Source: Rhabdophis nuchalis
Taxonomy: Eukaryota; Chordata; Lepidosauria; Squamata; Natricidae
Length of the DNA stretch: 64,000 bases
Reading direction: 5' to 3'
Assembly: GCA_039707465.1 (NCBI GenBank)
Contig: CM077644.1
Coordinates: 98,630,375 to 98,694,374, forward strand
The stretch's first letter is position 1. The number at the start of each line of letters is the position of its first letter. The translations under genes and the position numbers were made by a program. The notes beneath the pieces are model-generated. The model saw only the letters and a program-made list of their open reading frames with translations, ran no database searches and was not told where the DNA came from. Positions 1-13,000 of the stretch are shown here, one piece after another.

Positions 1-134
1 TCTTGTGAAATTTGATGATCCAATTCATATATTATAGCAAATTTCAAAATGCCTTGAGCAATTACAAGCCAAACCTAAAACAGATTCCAGCCTCTGGAAA
101 TGCTCACTCTAAAGTAAACTTCCACACCCTATAT

Positions 135-360
135 CAGGGGTAGTCAACCTTTTTCTACCTACCGCCCACTTTTGTATCTCTTTTAGTAGTAAAATTTTCT
201 AATCGCCCACCAGTTCCACAGTAATGGTGATTTATAAAGTAGGGAAGTCAATTAAATTAAAAAAAGGAAAGTGCTTCAGTATTGGACAAAACCCCTATTG
301 CCCACCATGAAAGCTGGAACGCCCACTAGTGGGCGGTAGGGACCAGGTTGACTACCACTG
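135..360. mobile_element. hAT MITE family A, copy 1
   Basis: A 226-bp non-autonomous element with terminal inverted repeats, CAGGGGTAGTCAACC on the left and the complement of CAGTGGTAGTCAACC on the right. It is flanked by a perfect 8-bp target duplication, CCCTATAT, at 127-134 and 361-368. Two other copies lie at 51341 and 61889. The TIR type and 8-bp duplication are hAT features. Confidence 0.9.
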
Positions 361-920
361 CCCTATATTAAGAGGTGAGAAGGAGGTAAGCTGAAAAGAA
401 AAATGCTATAGTTATATACGGTACTTTCTGGAGAACCTGTAATAAAACTTGAAAAGAATGAAATCTCCTTTACTCGTTTTTTCACAATTTTAGATTTATT
501 TTCAAAGGATGTTCACAAAACTCTACAATGGAAAGAAATATCTCCAATAGTAAATATGAATCTGGGAAAGAGTGCTTCTCAAAATCTGAAAGAAAGGAAG
601 AGTAGGGTTCCAAATCTTGGGGAAATAGGGGTTGTTGGGGGTTTTTTGGCAAGGGATTTTGTGCTGAATAAGAGGTTCAGCATTAGTGAAGTCACAATCC
701 TATCTTTGAAAAAATAAAAGTAAAAAGTTGCCTAGATTAATTCCCACAGCTTGCTGTATAGTTCTGTATAGTTGTTCTTTTCTTCTGAGTAGAACAAAGC
801 AGAATCACAAGATTCACAAGAATTAAGAACCACAGAAAAAAGAATGAATCTAATTAGAAACAGAACAAAGTCAGCATCTAATGCTGCCATAGTCTCTTCC
901 TCTACTCTAATCTTTTTGAA

Positions 921-1175
921 TCCGTGGTGGATTCCTACAGGTTCGGACCAGTTCAGCCGAACTGGTAGTAGTTTGGCAGCCTGGATCACTGGAACTGGCA
1001 GCAACGCAGGCCTACCACGCCCCCAAACCAGTTCTCCCAGTGCTGTCGTAGAAGCAGTCATCTTGTTTTTTGCTTCTGCTGCGCATTTGCAGAACAATTG
1101 TTATTGCATTTTGGGTCAAATGTGCACATGTGCGTGAGCAAAGCAAGCATACATGTGCAAAATTGCATGTGCACC
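921..1175. mobile_element. possible hAT-like MITE remnant (AACCGGTAG type)
   Basis: Contains GTTCGGACCAGTTCAGCC and further CpG-decayed, low-A/T text that stands out from the intron and resembles the MITEs at 17592, 51831 and 63783. No clean ends or target duplication found. Confidence 0.4.
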
Positions 1176-1299
1176 AAACTGGCAGTGCTGCTTTGGATCA
1201 TAGCAAAAGTCAGCCTCATTCCATGGTCTTTGAGGTGAGAACTCCACTTTGATTGCTTCTTATGGATTTAATTCTTGGTCATTGAATAATATGATGAAT

Positions 1300-1312
1300 C
1301 TTTTTTCTTTCT

Positions 1313-1356
<44 letters not shown>

Positions 1357-1438
1357 TCCTTCCTTCCTTCTTTCCTTCTCTTTCTTCTCTCTTCTTTTTC
1401 CTCTCTCTCTGTTTCTTTCTTCTCTCTCTCTCTCTCTT
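1300..1438. repeat. (CTTT)n / polypyrimidine microsatellite
   Basis: About 140 bp of CTTT repeats grading into CCTT and CTCT. It abuts the 3' end of the minus-strand SINE at 1439, so it is probably the SINE's expanded (GAAA)n tail. Confidence 0.95.
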
Positions 1439-1664
1439 TATCCAACCTTTATTACCTTATAAATAACTCAAGACAGCGAACATGCCTAATATGCCTTTTT
1501 CCTCCTATTTTCCCTACAACAATAGTATGATATGGGTTGGGATGACAGAGAGGGACTGGATCAAGGTCACACAGTTTGCTTTCATGCCTATGGTAAGACT
1601 GGAACTCAAGAGTCTCCTGGTTTTTAGGCTGGTGCCTTAACCACTAAATCACTAAAGTGGCTTA
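1439..1664 (-). mobile_element. Sauria-type tRNA-derived SINE
   Basis: The minus strand reads TTTAGTGGTTAAGGCACC (box A-like), then GGAGACTCTTGAGTTCCAG (box B-like), then CTGTGTGACCTTG. This matches the squamate Sauria SINE layout also seen at 19736. The 3' end passes into the (GAAA)n tract. Confidence 0.75.
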
Positions 1665-2884
1665 ATAAATGAATTACATTTAGGAAAGCCTGTTGAGATT
1701 CAATTGCTTGGGTTCTTATGTTTACTGCATTTACAAATGTGGAATTCTGGCAAAAGCTTGTTCTTGCTGGACCATGTGTTTGTATGAAGCACGTACTACA
1801 GGGCCTTTTTACGGTTTGGCACTGTGGAGAGAAAAGTACTTAAAGCTGCTGCTGTTGTGTTGTCCACAACTTCCAGACTCCTCTTTCTAACAGTGGAAGC
1901 AAAGAAAGGAACCAAAGAAAGGGGAAACCATTAACAAGCATTGGTAACTATGCAAAGGTCATTTTTTTGAGACTTAAGAACTGGGTGGTGCCGCTATTTT
2001 ATCTGTGGGAATAATATTGTATTGGGTGATTGTTCAACTCTAATTCTTTTTCTTCTAGCTGATGTAATATTTTTAAAGAGTTCCAAACTTTATCCAACAA
2101 TCTGGTTTATTATGAATGTAACTGGAGTTTCCCACATTGTAATCCAGAAATGTGCAACTTTGTGAAACAGATTGATTCATTTTTGGGGGAGAGCAAGGGC
2201 CAAACAGTGAAGTGATGGAACTAAGCAAGTGAGGCAAAACGTTACCCCTTATTTAATTTGGCAGGGGATCATGGGTCATCACCTTTTTCAAAATTTACAT
2301 TAAGCCTCTTTTATGGCTTACTTACACTACTTTTTAATTCCTGCCTCAAAATGACCCTAATCTTAGTTTCATTATTTCACTGTGCTCCTTGACTTTCTAG
2401 AACTACCAGAAAGTTCTACTAGAACACAGAGATCTTTTGCAACTATTAAAGTAATGTAATCAGTATGAATGCCTGGTTCATATTTTCAAGTATTGGGATC
2501 GGAAGCAACTTGCAGATTTAGGATTCTTTATGACAGTACACAATTGACATTGGCTGATCCTGAAAAAAGCAAAGTATGCTGGTTTAACAGCTGCAGAGAG
2601 GAAGGCACTACAGAGAGTGATCAATTCGGCATAAGAAACCATTGGTTGCCCTCTGACACCACTGGATGACATTGCCAGATCTTGCTGCTTTAGCAGAGTA
2701 ATTCAGAGATGAGTCACACCCTGGTCAGTGTCTCTTTGCACTTCCACCATCTGGCAGAAGACATCAAAGTATACCCAGCCAAACAAACATGTTTAAAGAT
2801 AGTTTCTATCTTTGGGCTGTCAGACTTTTAAATACAACCACAATCACACCATGCACACACTAGTTTTTTTTTCTTTTTCTTTCT

Positions 2885-2985
2885 TTTTTCGTTTCTGCTA
2901 TAATTTTGCACCAGTGTGGTTAAAACCAATTTCGTTGTATTTAAGTACAATGACAATAAAAATGATACTATACTATACTAATTGG
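2885..2985 (+). mobile_element. 3' end of an unassigned non-LTR element
   Basis: Contains AATTTCGTTGTATTTAAG then ACAATGACAATAAA, followed by short ACTAT repeats. The same terminal phrase is at 43860-43890, followed by ATT repeats. I read it as a retrotransposon 3' terminus with a seeded microsatellite; the family is unclear. Confidence 0.5.
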
Positions 2986-4276
2986 TTAAACTACCAAGAG
3001 GAGGAGGAGGTGGTGGTTTGTATTTATTTATTTATGTACCTTCATTATTTCTGAAGGCTTTCATGGCTAAGGAACTACAGCCCAGTCTCCCACTTTCTAG
3101 CCCGCTATACCATAACCATTAAAGCAAATTGGTGCTCTCTATTGTTATCCAGGAAGTGTCCATGCAGTCACCAGGAATCAAACCTTAATTCAAGCACATC
3201 TTTAACCTCATGCCACTTATACTGAAACAATGCAATCTTCTGTGAAACCTGTGATGCATACAAACCTATCATTTCAGCAATATTTTTGAGGTATGAAGTT
3301 AAATGCCATAACCCTGCCTCTTTAAAACTTCAATTCCCTCATTGACCAAATGCTCACCAAGAAAGGATGTGAGTGGTGAGGTGACCTAGGGAAGCTTTTC
3401 TTTTAATTTCAGAGAGTACACAGCCCAGCATGATTTATAGGATACCTTGGTTGGCTGGTAATCAAAAGGACATTTTGCCACCGTGCTCAAAATATGCTTC
3501 AAAATGAGAAAGTAGTTAATAAAGGACTACCAAAAGCACCTTCCCCAAACCACTTCAGAGCTAAATCACTAAATTAGGCAGCTTTGGGAATGGGATACTT
3601 CATCCCAGTAAACACTAAGACATACTCTTGCATATCATTTAAACAACACTGACCTTATATTATTTGAGAAAAGAGTAGTAGTTGGGAAAAGCAGGCTGCA
3701 ATATGCACTTGCTCAGTCTAATAATGTATTGCGGGAAACATACTGTTATCATAGTTACTATTATCCTTCACAGTGTCATAGAGATGACAGGATTCTCTAT
3801 TGTATTGGGAAGGTAGTGACATCAGCGACGTTTTATCATGTCATTTTATCCTATGGCATAGATGTGAAAAGCCAAAAGATCAAATAGTCAGTTTGCCTCA
3901 GCTCTTGATAAATAAACTGGAAATAAAAACATATTCATATTCAGTGGTTCTATGGTATAAAAATATTGCAAATTCAGTCAGACAACCAACTTTTTTGGGG
4001 ACGACGATGGACTAAATATTATTTCACCAATTCAGACGGCAATATTCTTAGTCGTTGGAATTTGATACCTATCATCCCAAAATTATATTTTCCACTTTCA
4101 GTATTATGCCAACTACTTAGAATCAAACTTTCCCCTTTTCTCATTTTGAGCAAAGCCAAAGAATACTTCTTGCAGATGTAGAAATGGATCACTCTCAACC
4201 AGAAGTGTTTGACATTTGATTTTATTCAAAATTATTCAAGTGCAACCACAATAGGCAACTTCAAGAGCTCTCTTCT

Positions 4277-4835
4277 AGATTTAGATTTTAGATTTTATTT
4301 TTCTATACCGCGTCCTCTCCCCAGGGGGACTCGGAGCGGTGCACAGGGAAAATTAAAACAACATAAAATATATACATAAATAAATACAATAAAAACAAAT
4401 TAAATCAACTGTCCCTGCACTAAAATCCCCATTTTAAAATTAACATTCCCTAACCCCTGAGGTAGAGACTAACCTAGGCCGGCCAAGCAGAAAAAGTGAG
4501 TTTTTAATTTCTGACGGAAGGAGCGGAGGTCCGTGGTTGTTCTAATGTCGGGGGGAAGGTCGTTCCAGAGGGCTGGGCCCGCCACAGAGAAGGCCCTTCC
4601 CCTGGGCGTCGCCCGCTGACAAAGTCTAGTGGACGGCACCCGGAGCAGTCCCTCTCTGTGGGAGCGAATCGGCCGGGAGGATGTATGGGGCAGAATCCGA
4701 TCCCGCAGATAGCTAGGTCCCGAGCCATGGAGCGCTTTAAAGATGAGAACTAACACCTTGAAGCGCACCCGAAAGACGACAGGTAGCCAGTGCAGCTCGC
4801 GCAAGAGCGGTGTTACATGGGTATACCTTGCGGTA
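4277..4835 (-). mobile_element. L2-type LINE, 5'-truncated 3' end
   Basis: The minus strand encodes the conserved end of the [25 protein letters not shown], then [20 protein letters not shown], then the FFCLAGLG terminus (stop near 4469). A 3' UTR follows, ending at the CCGCTCCGAGTCC phrase and short AT-rich repeats. An 8-bp direct repeat TCTCTTCT (4269-4276 and 4836-4843) marks it as one retrotransposition event. It ranks as an L2/CR1-superfamily copy; the exact clade needs alignment. Confidence 0.88.
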
Positions 4836-6857
4836 TCTCTTCTCCCACCCCATTTTTGGTTCTTCTGAGTGTGATGTAGCCAGAGAAGTGCTTTTCAGCA
4901 TGAGAACTACCCTTTGTAAATCCTTTAAACAGAGGAAGTTTGCAGCTAGTGATAAGGAAAATATAGTATCTTTGACAGAATCCAGGGTAAATGACTGGTT
5001 TCATACCTAACATCACTAGTTGACATAAATCAATGTCTACAATCATTCTTTTAAAATCATTTCTCAAATATTTTTTGACACTTCTTATATAAGAAAACTT
5101 TCTTCTAGATGGTAAGGCTTTGTAGAAGCATCATTCCATTGATGATGCTAAGTATCCATAACATTTTGAGATATAACAAATATTTTGCACAACCCGATCT
5201 GATCTTCCATCTTCGGGAAAAGAGGTTTACAGTAGCAAAACTACCAAGTTTGATATCAATGGTCTTACTATTAGAAAAGCAAGAATGAAGCTATACTAGC
5301 AGAAGAAATATCTAAATTTTTAAAAGCCTAAAAGCTTTTGGGAATGTGCCAAGAAGTTTCTAATTAGTTTCTTGATAATAAAACCATGGATTGAAAATTA
5401 CAATAGTCTAGACAGCCTGGCCATCATTGTTATAGATTTTGGAGTACACTGCTGCTGAGTTCATTTAATTTTCGTGTGCAAAACGAGGGAGGCTGACAAT
5501 TTCCAGAAACCTTGAATATAATATTCCACTATACAATGTACAGTTCTAAGTGGAACCATCAAGATAGATTTTTTACAGCATGCACCTGCCAGATTCCTCA
5601 AATGTTATGAAAGCAGTAAATGATGAAAATAAAATGGTCTATGCATCAGAATGTGCACAGAAATCACTAACACCAGGTATTTGGTAATAGATTCAAATCA
5701 GAAGCCAGTGTTATGAACACATAGCAGAAAAGAAATGTAAAGTGGATGGAAAGAATACTTTTTTCCCTTCTGACCCTCTGATTTCCTTCCTAATGACTCA
5801 GAATCATTTTCTTAGTTTTCTCCAACTTTTTTTTTTCCTTTTAATGAATTGTCTCCAGATCTACTTCACTACAGAAATAAGGGTAAATTTATGGCTGTTC
5901 AGTAAGGCTAATTCCTGAAGGAATTATTTTTTCCACTCTTGACTTAAATTTATTTGGATAGGGATAGGGAAAACAAATACTGAGTTTATCATGTTGCCTG
6001 TGGCAATCAAGGTAGATATTATACCAAAAAGTTAGGTCCATGAGGCGGGTTTTTCTTTTCTTTCAAACTTAATGTAATTTTTTTGTTCCATTTGTAAAAA
6101 AAAAAAAGTGAGACAATTTGAAGGAAGAGGCTGGTACTTTAGAGAGGACTCTTTTGAAACTCCTATCACTTTTCTTAGAGAATAGATGCACAGTCCTATT
6201 TCTTAGAAAAGAGACATTTTGGTGGTATAAAAATGGAATGAAAAGGAAAAATACATCCATCTCCAGTGGTTGGTAATTTAAGAAATGAAGTCATAATATC
6301 TATACATATTATGGATATAAAAGTAAGGGAAGCTGATTTACTTTTTACAAATAACAACCAATTTCATTTCATAATCTATAAAAATGTATTAAAAATGAGC
6401 TATTACACTGTATCAGCTATTACAAACTTTACTTAGCCGTACTTAGCTGGCTGGGACTTTTCTGCAATTGTATACAATTGTATAAATTAGTAAAATCTAT
6501 GCAATCCAGTAGCAAGAGATGCCTACTAGACTGGCAGGTGTAAACAGAGATTAATGTTAGGTAGAACCAAAGAGTTGCAACATTTTTTATTATTAAATTC
6601 ACCTTTATATCAGTGCTGATATCTTCTATAAATCACTTACAAATATGGAACATTATAATTACAAAGAATTTAAATCTAGGAATAGTGGCACAGCTGGTAG
6701 CATCAAAACTATTCTGACTGATTTCCCAAAAGCTAATCAAGATTAAGCCTCGTTAGCACATGAACAGACACCAGCAAAATCCTAGGTTTATAAGAAATGC
6801 AAGGAAGTTTGAAAAATATTCTGGAATAGGTCAGTGACAAACCATTTATTGTCCATA

Positions 6858-7200
6858 TATAGGTGGTCCTCGACTTATGACCATAATGGAGCCTGCCCAA
6901 AGTTGCTGAAATTTTACATTTTTGGTAGCAGTTGTAAAACATATGTCAGAGTCATTATTGGTTCCTAGAATGTGTTTTTGCCAAAAACTGGAAATAAACA
7001 TTGCTTTTGAGGGCGGGAGGATGACATAAATTGCAGTCACAGAGGATGTAGCAAATGGCCATAAATGCAGGTTGGTTTCTGAGTGTGTGAAATGCAGTGA
7101 CATGTCCATGGGGGGGAGCGGGGAATGAAACCAGGTCATAAGTACCTTTTTGGTGGTCTGTTGTTAAATGACTAGTTATAAGTTGAGGACTTCCTGTACT
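6858..7200. mobile_element. TA-flanked MITE (AGGTAGTCCTCGACTTA family)
   Basis: Begins AGGTGGTCCTCGACTTATG and ends with the inverted counterpart TATAAGTTGAGGACTTCC. One of about nine copies in the window of a family near 385 bp whose ends read (T)ACAGGTAGTCCTCGACTTAC. Probably Tc1/mariner-like from the TA flanks. Confidence 0.7.
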
Positions 7201-7236
7201 TCCTTCTTAAGAATGATTCAGAAGGTAGTGAGCCAC

Positions 7237-7600
7237 TGTTCTGATTCCCTCCCTTCACAAGATAATTAACTAGACGGACTGCTACTTGGCAGCTTGCCTG
7301 AACTAACCTGAACTAGACTGAAAGATTACAGGACACAATTCTCCGACTCTGTAGCTTCTCTGTTGTTTCCTGCAAACCTACTCTTCACAGAGGATTTCTT
7401 TTAAAGCCTCTTGGGAAGGGCCAGGCAATTAGGCAGCTGATACTGATGATCTCCGACGGCGTCGTTCTGCTAATTGCCTCCTCTCAATCCTTAGCCTGAC
7501 ATCCGGGACAAACTGGATTTCCTCCTCTACAGCTGACTCATAGGACTCCTCACTAGAGGAATCCATCAGCAGCTCCTCCGGAGCCAGCTGGGCCACAACA
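7237..7600 (-). mobile_element. solo LTR (same family as 37281-37769)
   Basis: On the minus strand it starts TGTTGTGGCCCAGCTGGCTC and ends TCAGAACA, 364 bp. Flanking pentamers are GCCAC and CCCAC (4 of 5 match), as expected for a Gypsy- or ERV-type target duplication. It is shorter internally than the second copy. No internal coding region is present, so it is a solo LTR left by recombination. Confidence 0.75.
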
Positions 7601-8126
7601 CCCACTTGGCATACTCAATTATGGACATAAATCAAGGACTACCTATATTAGAATTTCTAGCTGAGAACATAACTCTCAATTCACAGAAAAATATACAGGA
7701 CAAAGTGAACACCTCTGAATGTGGAGAACATGAGAACAATTATTTTCTTTAAAAATTAGTGCATCTAGTTTTAAAATTCTGGATTTCAAGAGACAGTTGG
7801 TATTCACCTGCTAGCTTACTTCATTGTTTATATATAGAAGGCCTACTTTATTTCACACACAGTTCATATTCAACGATTCTTTCAGATAATATTCTTTTTG
7901 TGCATGTTTATGACATCCTTGTACATTCTATTCGCTCATACATACTTCCTTCTCTCTTAAAATCTATTTTTCATATCACTGAATAGATCTATTCTGTCAT
8001 CCATGCACATATAGACCTCATGCGAGCCTTATGCAGAGTTCCTGCCATCTCATTTTGGCTCCCACATCAAGAGCTTACCTGTGCCCCATTCTCTTACCCA
8101 TGGTCCATTTTCATTCACGTACACCT

Positions 8127-8353
8127 AAGAATCCTGGTGGTGCAGTGGTTAGAATTCAGTATTGCAGGCTAACTCAGCCACCTGCCAGCAGTTTGATTCT
8201 CACCAGCTCAAGGTTGACTCAGCTTTCCATCCTTCCGAAGTCGATAAAATGAGGACCCAGATTATTGGGGGCAAAATGCTGACTTTGTAAACCATTTTGC
8301 GAGGGTTGTAAAGAACTATGGAGTGGTATATAAATCAAAGTGCTATTGCTATT
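8127..8353 (+). mobile_element. tRNA-derived SINE (GCTATTGCTATT tail)
   Basis: Box A-like TGGTGCAGTGGTTAGAATTC and box B-like AGTTTGATTCTCACCAGC, followed by a body with AAGGTTGACTCAGC and ATGAGGACCCAG and a tail ending GTGCTATTGCTATT. A second copy is at 38241. Confidence 0.85.
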
Positions 8354-8689
8354 CCTTCTACCACAACCCATTTTTCCTCATCATTATGAGTGCATGCATG
8401 CCCCTCCCCTTCATGCACCCATATTTTCTCCCGCAGAAGTACACCCCGTTTCGTCGCACAAACGCTCTAAAAACTTTACTTTTCTTCCCTTCCCCTTGAT
8501 TCTAAATCAGATTCTCCTTCTTTACTGCTTCTAAAGAAACATACATCTATTTCTTTACTCACAACTTTTCTTTCAACGTTCCATAGTACGTGAGGCTGAA
8601 GGACAGGATTATAAATTGTAGGAAGGCAAATTCTGATTGGAAGCTCCAAAATGGATTATTCATTGTAAGAGGAGGTTAATGGCGTAGTT

Positions 8690-8888
8690 TTTTAAATTGC
8701 TTTAGTTTTTAAATTGGTTTTAGTAAGGTTTTTTTTAAATGGATTTAGATCAGGCCAATCCATTTAATATATTTTTAATCGTATTTTAATTGGATTTTAT
8801 GCTCTATCTTATTGTTCTTATTATTGCCTGTACACCGCCCTGAGTCCCTAAAAGCGATCTAAAAATTTAATAAATCTAAATCTAAATC
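8690..8888 (+). mobile_element. L2-type LINE 3' UTR fragment
   Basis: AT-rich 3' UTR ending TACACCGCCCTGAGTCCC then AATTTAATAAATCTAAATC repeats. The same CCGCCCTGAGTCCC-like terminal phrase is in the L2 copies at 44107 and 44608. No coding part is retained. Confidence 0.7.
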
Positions 8889-9755
8889 TAATGGTGGAAT
8901 TAACCAAGTTTCCCACCTCCCACCAAAATATCCTTCTATGTAACTTCCTGCCAAGCACACCGATGTTGTAGATGAGATGACATCAAACTCCCATCTTCTT
9001 CATAATATGATAGGCCCTAAATATGTTTTCTGACTGATTTCAGACCAACTGTGACCAAGCATATAAAATAAAAGGTTTTGACACAATACTTGGGCAGCAT
9101 CCATGTTTTCAGTGTGTATGTGTCAGAGACAAAAACACCTCTGAAAAGTTTCTTGCACCACCCAAAGGCCCAAAATCAGGACTCCACCTACATTTGTGTC
9201 ATCACAATACCTCTAGCCACACACCCTGAGGTTTTCAGTAAGGACAGTGTTGCTAACAAATTCTATGACATAATGTGCACAAGGTACTTTAGCTAGCTGG
9301 TGATGAATGTAGTTTGACAGCCTTAAAGCTCGAAATACCTATTTCTCTGCTGATAAAATATAGCTAGGTTGACAATATTATAGCTTGATAATTTTAAAGC
9401 CAAATGTATCTGTTGCTCTGCCAATTTTTTAAAGTTCGAATACATGCTTTTTACTGTACAATAGGCAAGGTGTATAGTTTAAGCGTGCACTGTAATACTG
9501 TTCTGCTTCTATCTATCTGGCATCCTTGAATATGTCAATGATAGGCAATGTAGAATATGTGGGAGGAAATTATTATTTACCATTGCTGCTATTTAACATC
9601 CATGTCTTTCAATTAAAAAGAATTTGTATTGCTCTATTCAGGTCAATAGGGGTAGTGAAATTTAGCGTAGAGGAGTATGGAAACAACCTTGATGCAAAAT
9701 TGCAGTGTCACATTGTCATATGAAGTGTTGCAATTCTGCCCCCTCTTCACTAAAA

Positions 9756-9818
9756 CAGGGGTGGGCATGGCCAGAGCATGATGCATCTGGCCTGCGGGCC
9801 ACAAGCTTGACACCCCTG
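9756..9818. mobile_element. short hAT MITE remnant
   Basis: Starts CAGGGGTGGGCATGG and ends GCTTGACACCCCTG, with the internal GGCCTGCGGGCCAC hairpin typical of a vertebrate hAT MITE. Only 63 bp; no clear target duplication. Confidence 0.6.
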
Positions 9819-10544
9819 ATGTAATGCAATAAAATCATAGAATCATAGGGCAGTGGCAGAGCCACTAAAAAAATATGAATTAAAACCAGAAAGGGCTCAG
9901 GAAGACACTCAATATAGCCCAGCTTTACTGTCTTTCATATAAGAGGAAGGAAAACAGGAATGCTGGTAGGCATTTGAGATTCAATTACTATCAACAAAGC
10001 AGAGTTGTAGTATTTCATGTGTCTGCTTCCTGACCTGGCCTACACTGAGGGGCTGACAATAACACAGTAGAGTACCCTATAAACACACAAATGTTACCTT
10101 TATGACAATTGCCCTGAAAGGAAAGTAAAATTATATGTTGTAATTTTACAGAGGGGCTCTATAGCAAGATGGCCACCATATACATTTAATAAATAAGCTA
10201 AAAAAATATGCCGGCTTTTCTTCTCCTCACCAGCCAAGCCTGGTTCACTAGCTCAGCTCACTTTCATCATATACCTACCGAGAGAGCTAGTCCAGCTTTC
10301 TGATATGAACTAAGAGATTTCTATTGAAGAACATTCTTGAGAAGCATGTTGTTATTTTATGACATGGTATACATAAAATAACTCAATGGTAAACAAGTAC
10401 TTTTTTGGAGAGGTAATTGTTCAACACAAAATTTAATATGACGTCCCTTTAAAAATGGAGGGAATAATAAGAAAATACACACAAATCCAGCCATAATCAG
10501 GTAAGTAAAAGCAATGTAGTCCTGGGCTGCATTAACAGAGTGAT

Positions 10545-11077
10545 AGAATCAACGCAAAGCATTAGTACTACTTCATATAATGCCTTTATATAAGACCACA
10601 CTTGAAATATTGCATCCAGTTTTAGTTGCCACAATGTAAAAAAGAGGTTGGGACTCTAGAAAGAGTGCAGAGAAGAGCAACAAAGATGATTAAGGGACTG
10701 GAGGCTAAAACCTATGAAGAATAGTTGCCAGAATTGGGTATGCCTAGTAATATGACAAAAAAAACTAGAGGTGATATGATAGCAGTGCTCCAATATCTGC
10801 TACAAAGAAGGGGGTCAACCTGTTCTCCAAATCACCTGAAGTCAGGACAGGAAGCAATAGATGGAAACTAATCAAAGAGAGAAGCAACCTAGAACTAAAG
10901 AGAAAATTCCTGACAGTTAGAACAATTAATCAGTGGAACAACTTGCCTCCAAAAGTTGTGGATTGTCCAACACTGAAGGAATTTAAGAAGTGATTGGATA
11001 ACCATTTGTGTGAAATGGTATAGGTCTCCTGCATGAGCATAGGGTTGGAGTAGAAGACCTCCATGGTCTCTTTTAAC
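10545..11077 (+). mobile_element. CR1 (snake L3-like) LINE 3' region
   Basis: A 3' UTR-like body with GAAAGAGTGCAGAGAAGAGC, AACAATTAATCAGTGGAAC, TTGCCTCCA and TGGATAACCATTTGTGTGAA. It ends in AGAAGACCTCCATGGTC and a microsatellite. The same text occurs at 29269, 50735 and 54295. Snake CR1 elements of this type are known to seed microsatellites at their 3' end. Confidence 0.75.
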
Positions 11078-11117
11078 TCTGTTGTTGTTGTTGTTGTTGT
11101 TGTTGTTATTGTTGTTG

Positions 11118-11174
<57 letters not shown>
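11078..11174. repeat. (GTT)n/(ATT)n microsatellite
   Basis: About 95 bp of GTT then ATT triplets. It joins the 3' end of the CR1 copy to the 5'-truncated start of the next L2. Open frames through it are poly-V/I artefacts. Confidence 0.97.
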
Positions 11175-12231
11175 GTGAGATAATCCGTGGTTTTGGGGTA
11201 GAGTACCACCTCTACGCTGACGACACACAGTTGTATATATCTACCCCAAACCACCCCAACGATGCCGTAGCGGTGATGTGCCAGTGCCTGGAAGCCGTGC
11301 AGGCCTGGATGGGAAGTAACAGACTCAGACTCAACCCGTCCAAGACCGAGTGGCTGTGGTTTCCGGCCACCCGATTCAACCAGTTGACTCCATCACTGGC
11401 CATAGGGGGCGAACATCTTACCCCTGTGGATGGGGTGTGCAACTTGGGTGTCCTCCTGGATACCCGGCTGTCCATGGAAGATCAAGTGACAGCCGTGGCC
11501 AGGAGGGCGTTTTACCAGGTTCGCCTGGTACGCCAGTTGCGCCCCCTATTGGATCGGGATGCCCTTTGCACAGTCACTCATGCCCTCGTGACATCCCGAC
11601 TGGACTATTGTAACTCTCTCCCCCTGAGGTGCACCCGAAGACTTCAGCTGGTCCAGAATGCAGCCGCGCGAGCAATAATGGGGACCTCTAGGTTCACCCA
11701 TATAACACCTCTCTTGCGCGAGCTGCACTGGCTGCCTGTCGTCTTTCGGGTGCGCTTCAAGGTGCTAGTTGTCATCTTTAAAGTGCTCCATGGCACGGGA
11801 CCTAGCTATCTGCAGGATCGGATCCTGCCCCATACATCCTCCCGGCCGATTCGCTCCCACAGAGAGGGACTTCTCCGGGTGCCGTCCACTAGACTTTGTC
11901 AGCACGTGACGCCCAGGGGAAGGGCCTTCTCTGTGGCGGGCCCTGCCCTCTGGAACGACCTTCCCCCCGATATTAGAACAACCACGGACCTCCGCTCCTT
12001 CCGTCAAAAATTAAAAACATACTTTTTCTGCTTGGCTGGCCTAGGTTAGTCTCTACCTTTAAGGCGTTAGGGAATGCTAGTTTTAATATGGGGATTTTAG
12101 TGCAGGGACAATTAAATTTAATTTGTTTTTATTCTATTGTATTTATTCTTGTATGCATATTTTATAATGTTTTAATTTTTCCCTGTGCACCGCTCCGAGT
12201 CCCCCTGGGGAGAGGACGCAGTATATAAAAT
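11175..12231 (+). mobile_element. L2-type LINE, 5'-truncated, RT C-terminal half
   Basis: The open frame starts inside the palm: [20 protein letters not shown] holds the YADD catalytic motif. It continues through [36 protein letters not shown] and [16 protein letters not shown] to the stop at 12047-12049. Relative to the copy at 44608 it lacks about four residues at DYCNSLP, an in-frame loss, and has no stop codons, so it is a fairly young copy. The 3' UTR ends CCGCTCCGAGTCCCCC then an (ATT)n tail. The 5' break falls in an ATT tract, so target and tail share sequence. Upstream APE and fingers are missing. Confidence 0.9.
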
Positions 12232-12234
12232 AAA

Positions 12235-12310
<76 letters not shown>
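12232..12310. repeat. (ATT)n LINE tail microsatellite
   Basis: About 26 uninterrupted ATT triplets directly after the L2 3' end at 12231; the LINE tail has expanded. Confidence 0.97.
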
Positions 12311-12311
<1 letters not shown>

Positions 12312-13000
12312 TGTTAAGAGATGGGCTTTTAAAGACAAAAGGGTGTGTGTTTGTGAGAGAGAGAAAGAGACAATTGAGTGTTTCAAACATTTGCTTAGTG
12401 ATCTATGTCTGTAGAACATATGACAAGGAACACTCATTTAGATCAATTGAGACGTGAGAGGAGTTTTTTAAGGTACAGAAAGTTACAATAAAATCAAAAG
12501 CCAGTACTGTATTTCAATTATTTTTGAAATGCTCATGGCAAATTTTGGGAAGTGGAAGAACAGCTATTTGATTCATACAAGTGCATTATAAGCACATCAA
12601 ATAAGATGAATCTGCTTATTGTGACATGTCTTTGACATTCCAAATGACATAATTCTTCAAACATATTAAATGATCTCTTTCCACGGTAGAACAAAATGTA
12701 AGATTTAATGAATCCCATATAAGGGGTTTGCCAAGTTTGAGCAAAATCCTTCAACCCAGATGCTAAAATGTTAATTTATGCAGTTAATAATAACTACTGT
12801 GGCTACATGCAGTTTTTGGAGTGCTGAGAAAATGCTAATTATGTCCAGATTTCTATAATCTTAAATTAGAGTAATTACCAGAAACTTTATTTTGTTTTGA
12901 AGATGGGTGAAGAGAAAGAAAGATTCCTGATCTTTTGATGAAGTCAACTTTGTCCTTGCAAACATGATGTTTTTTTTTAAAAAGTAACCCTACTTTTTTG

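Noticed and set aside
11063..11175. Poly-valine/isoleucine N-terminus of the L2 open frame
   Set aside because: It is the (GTT)n(ATT)n tract read in frame; the LINE begins at about 11175.
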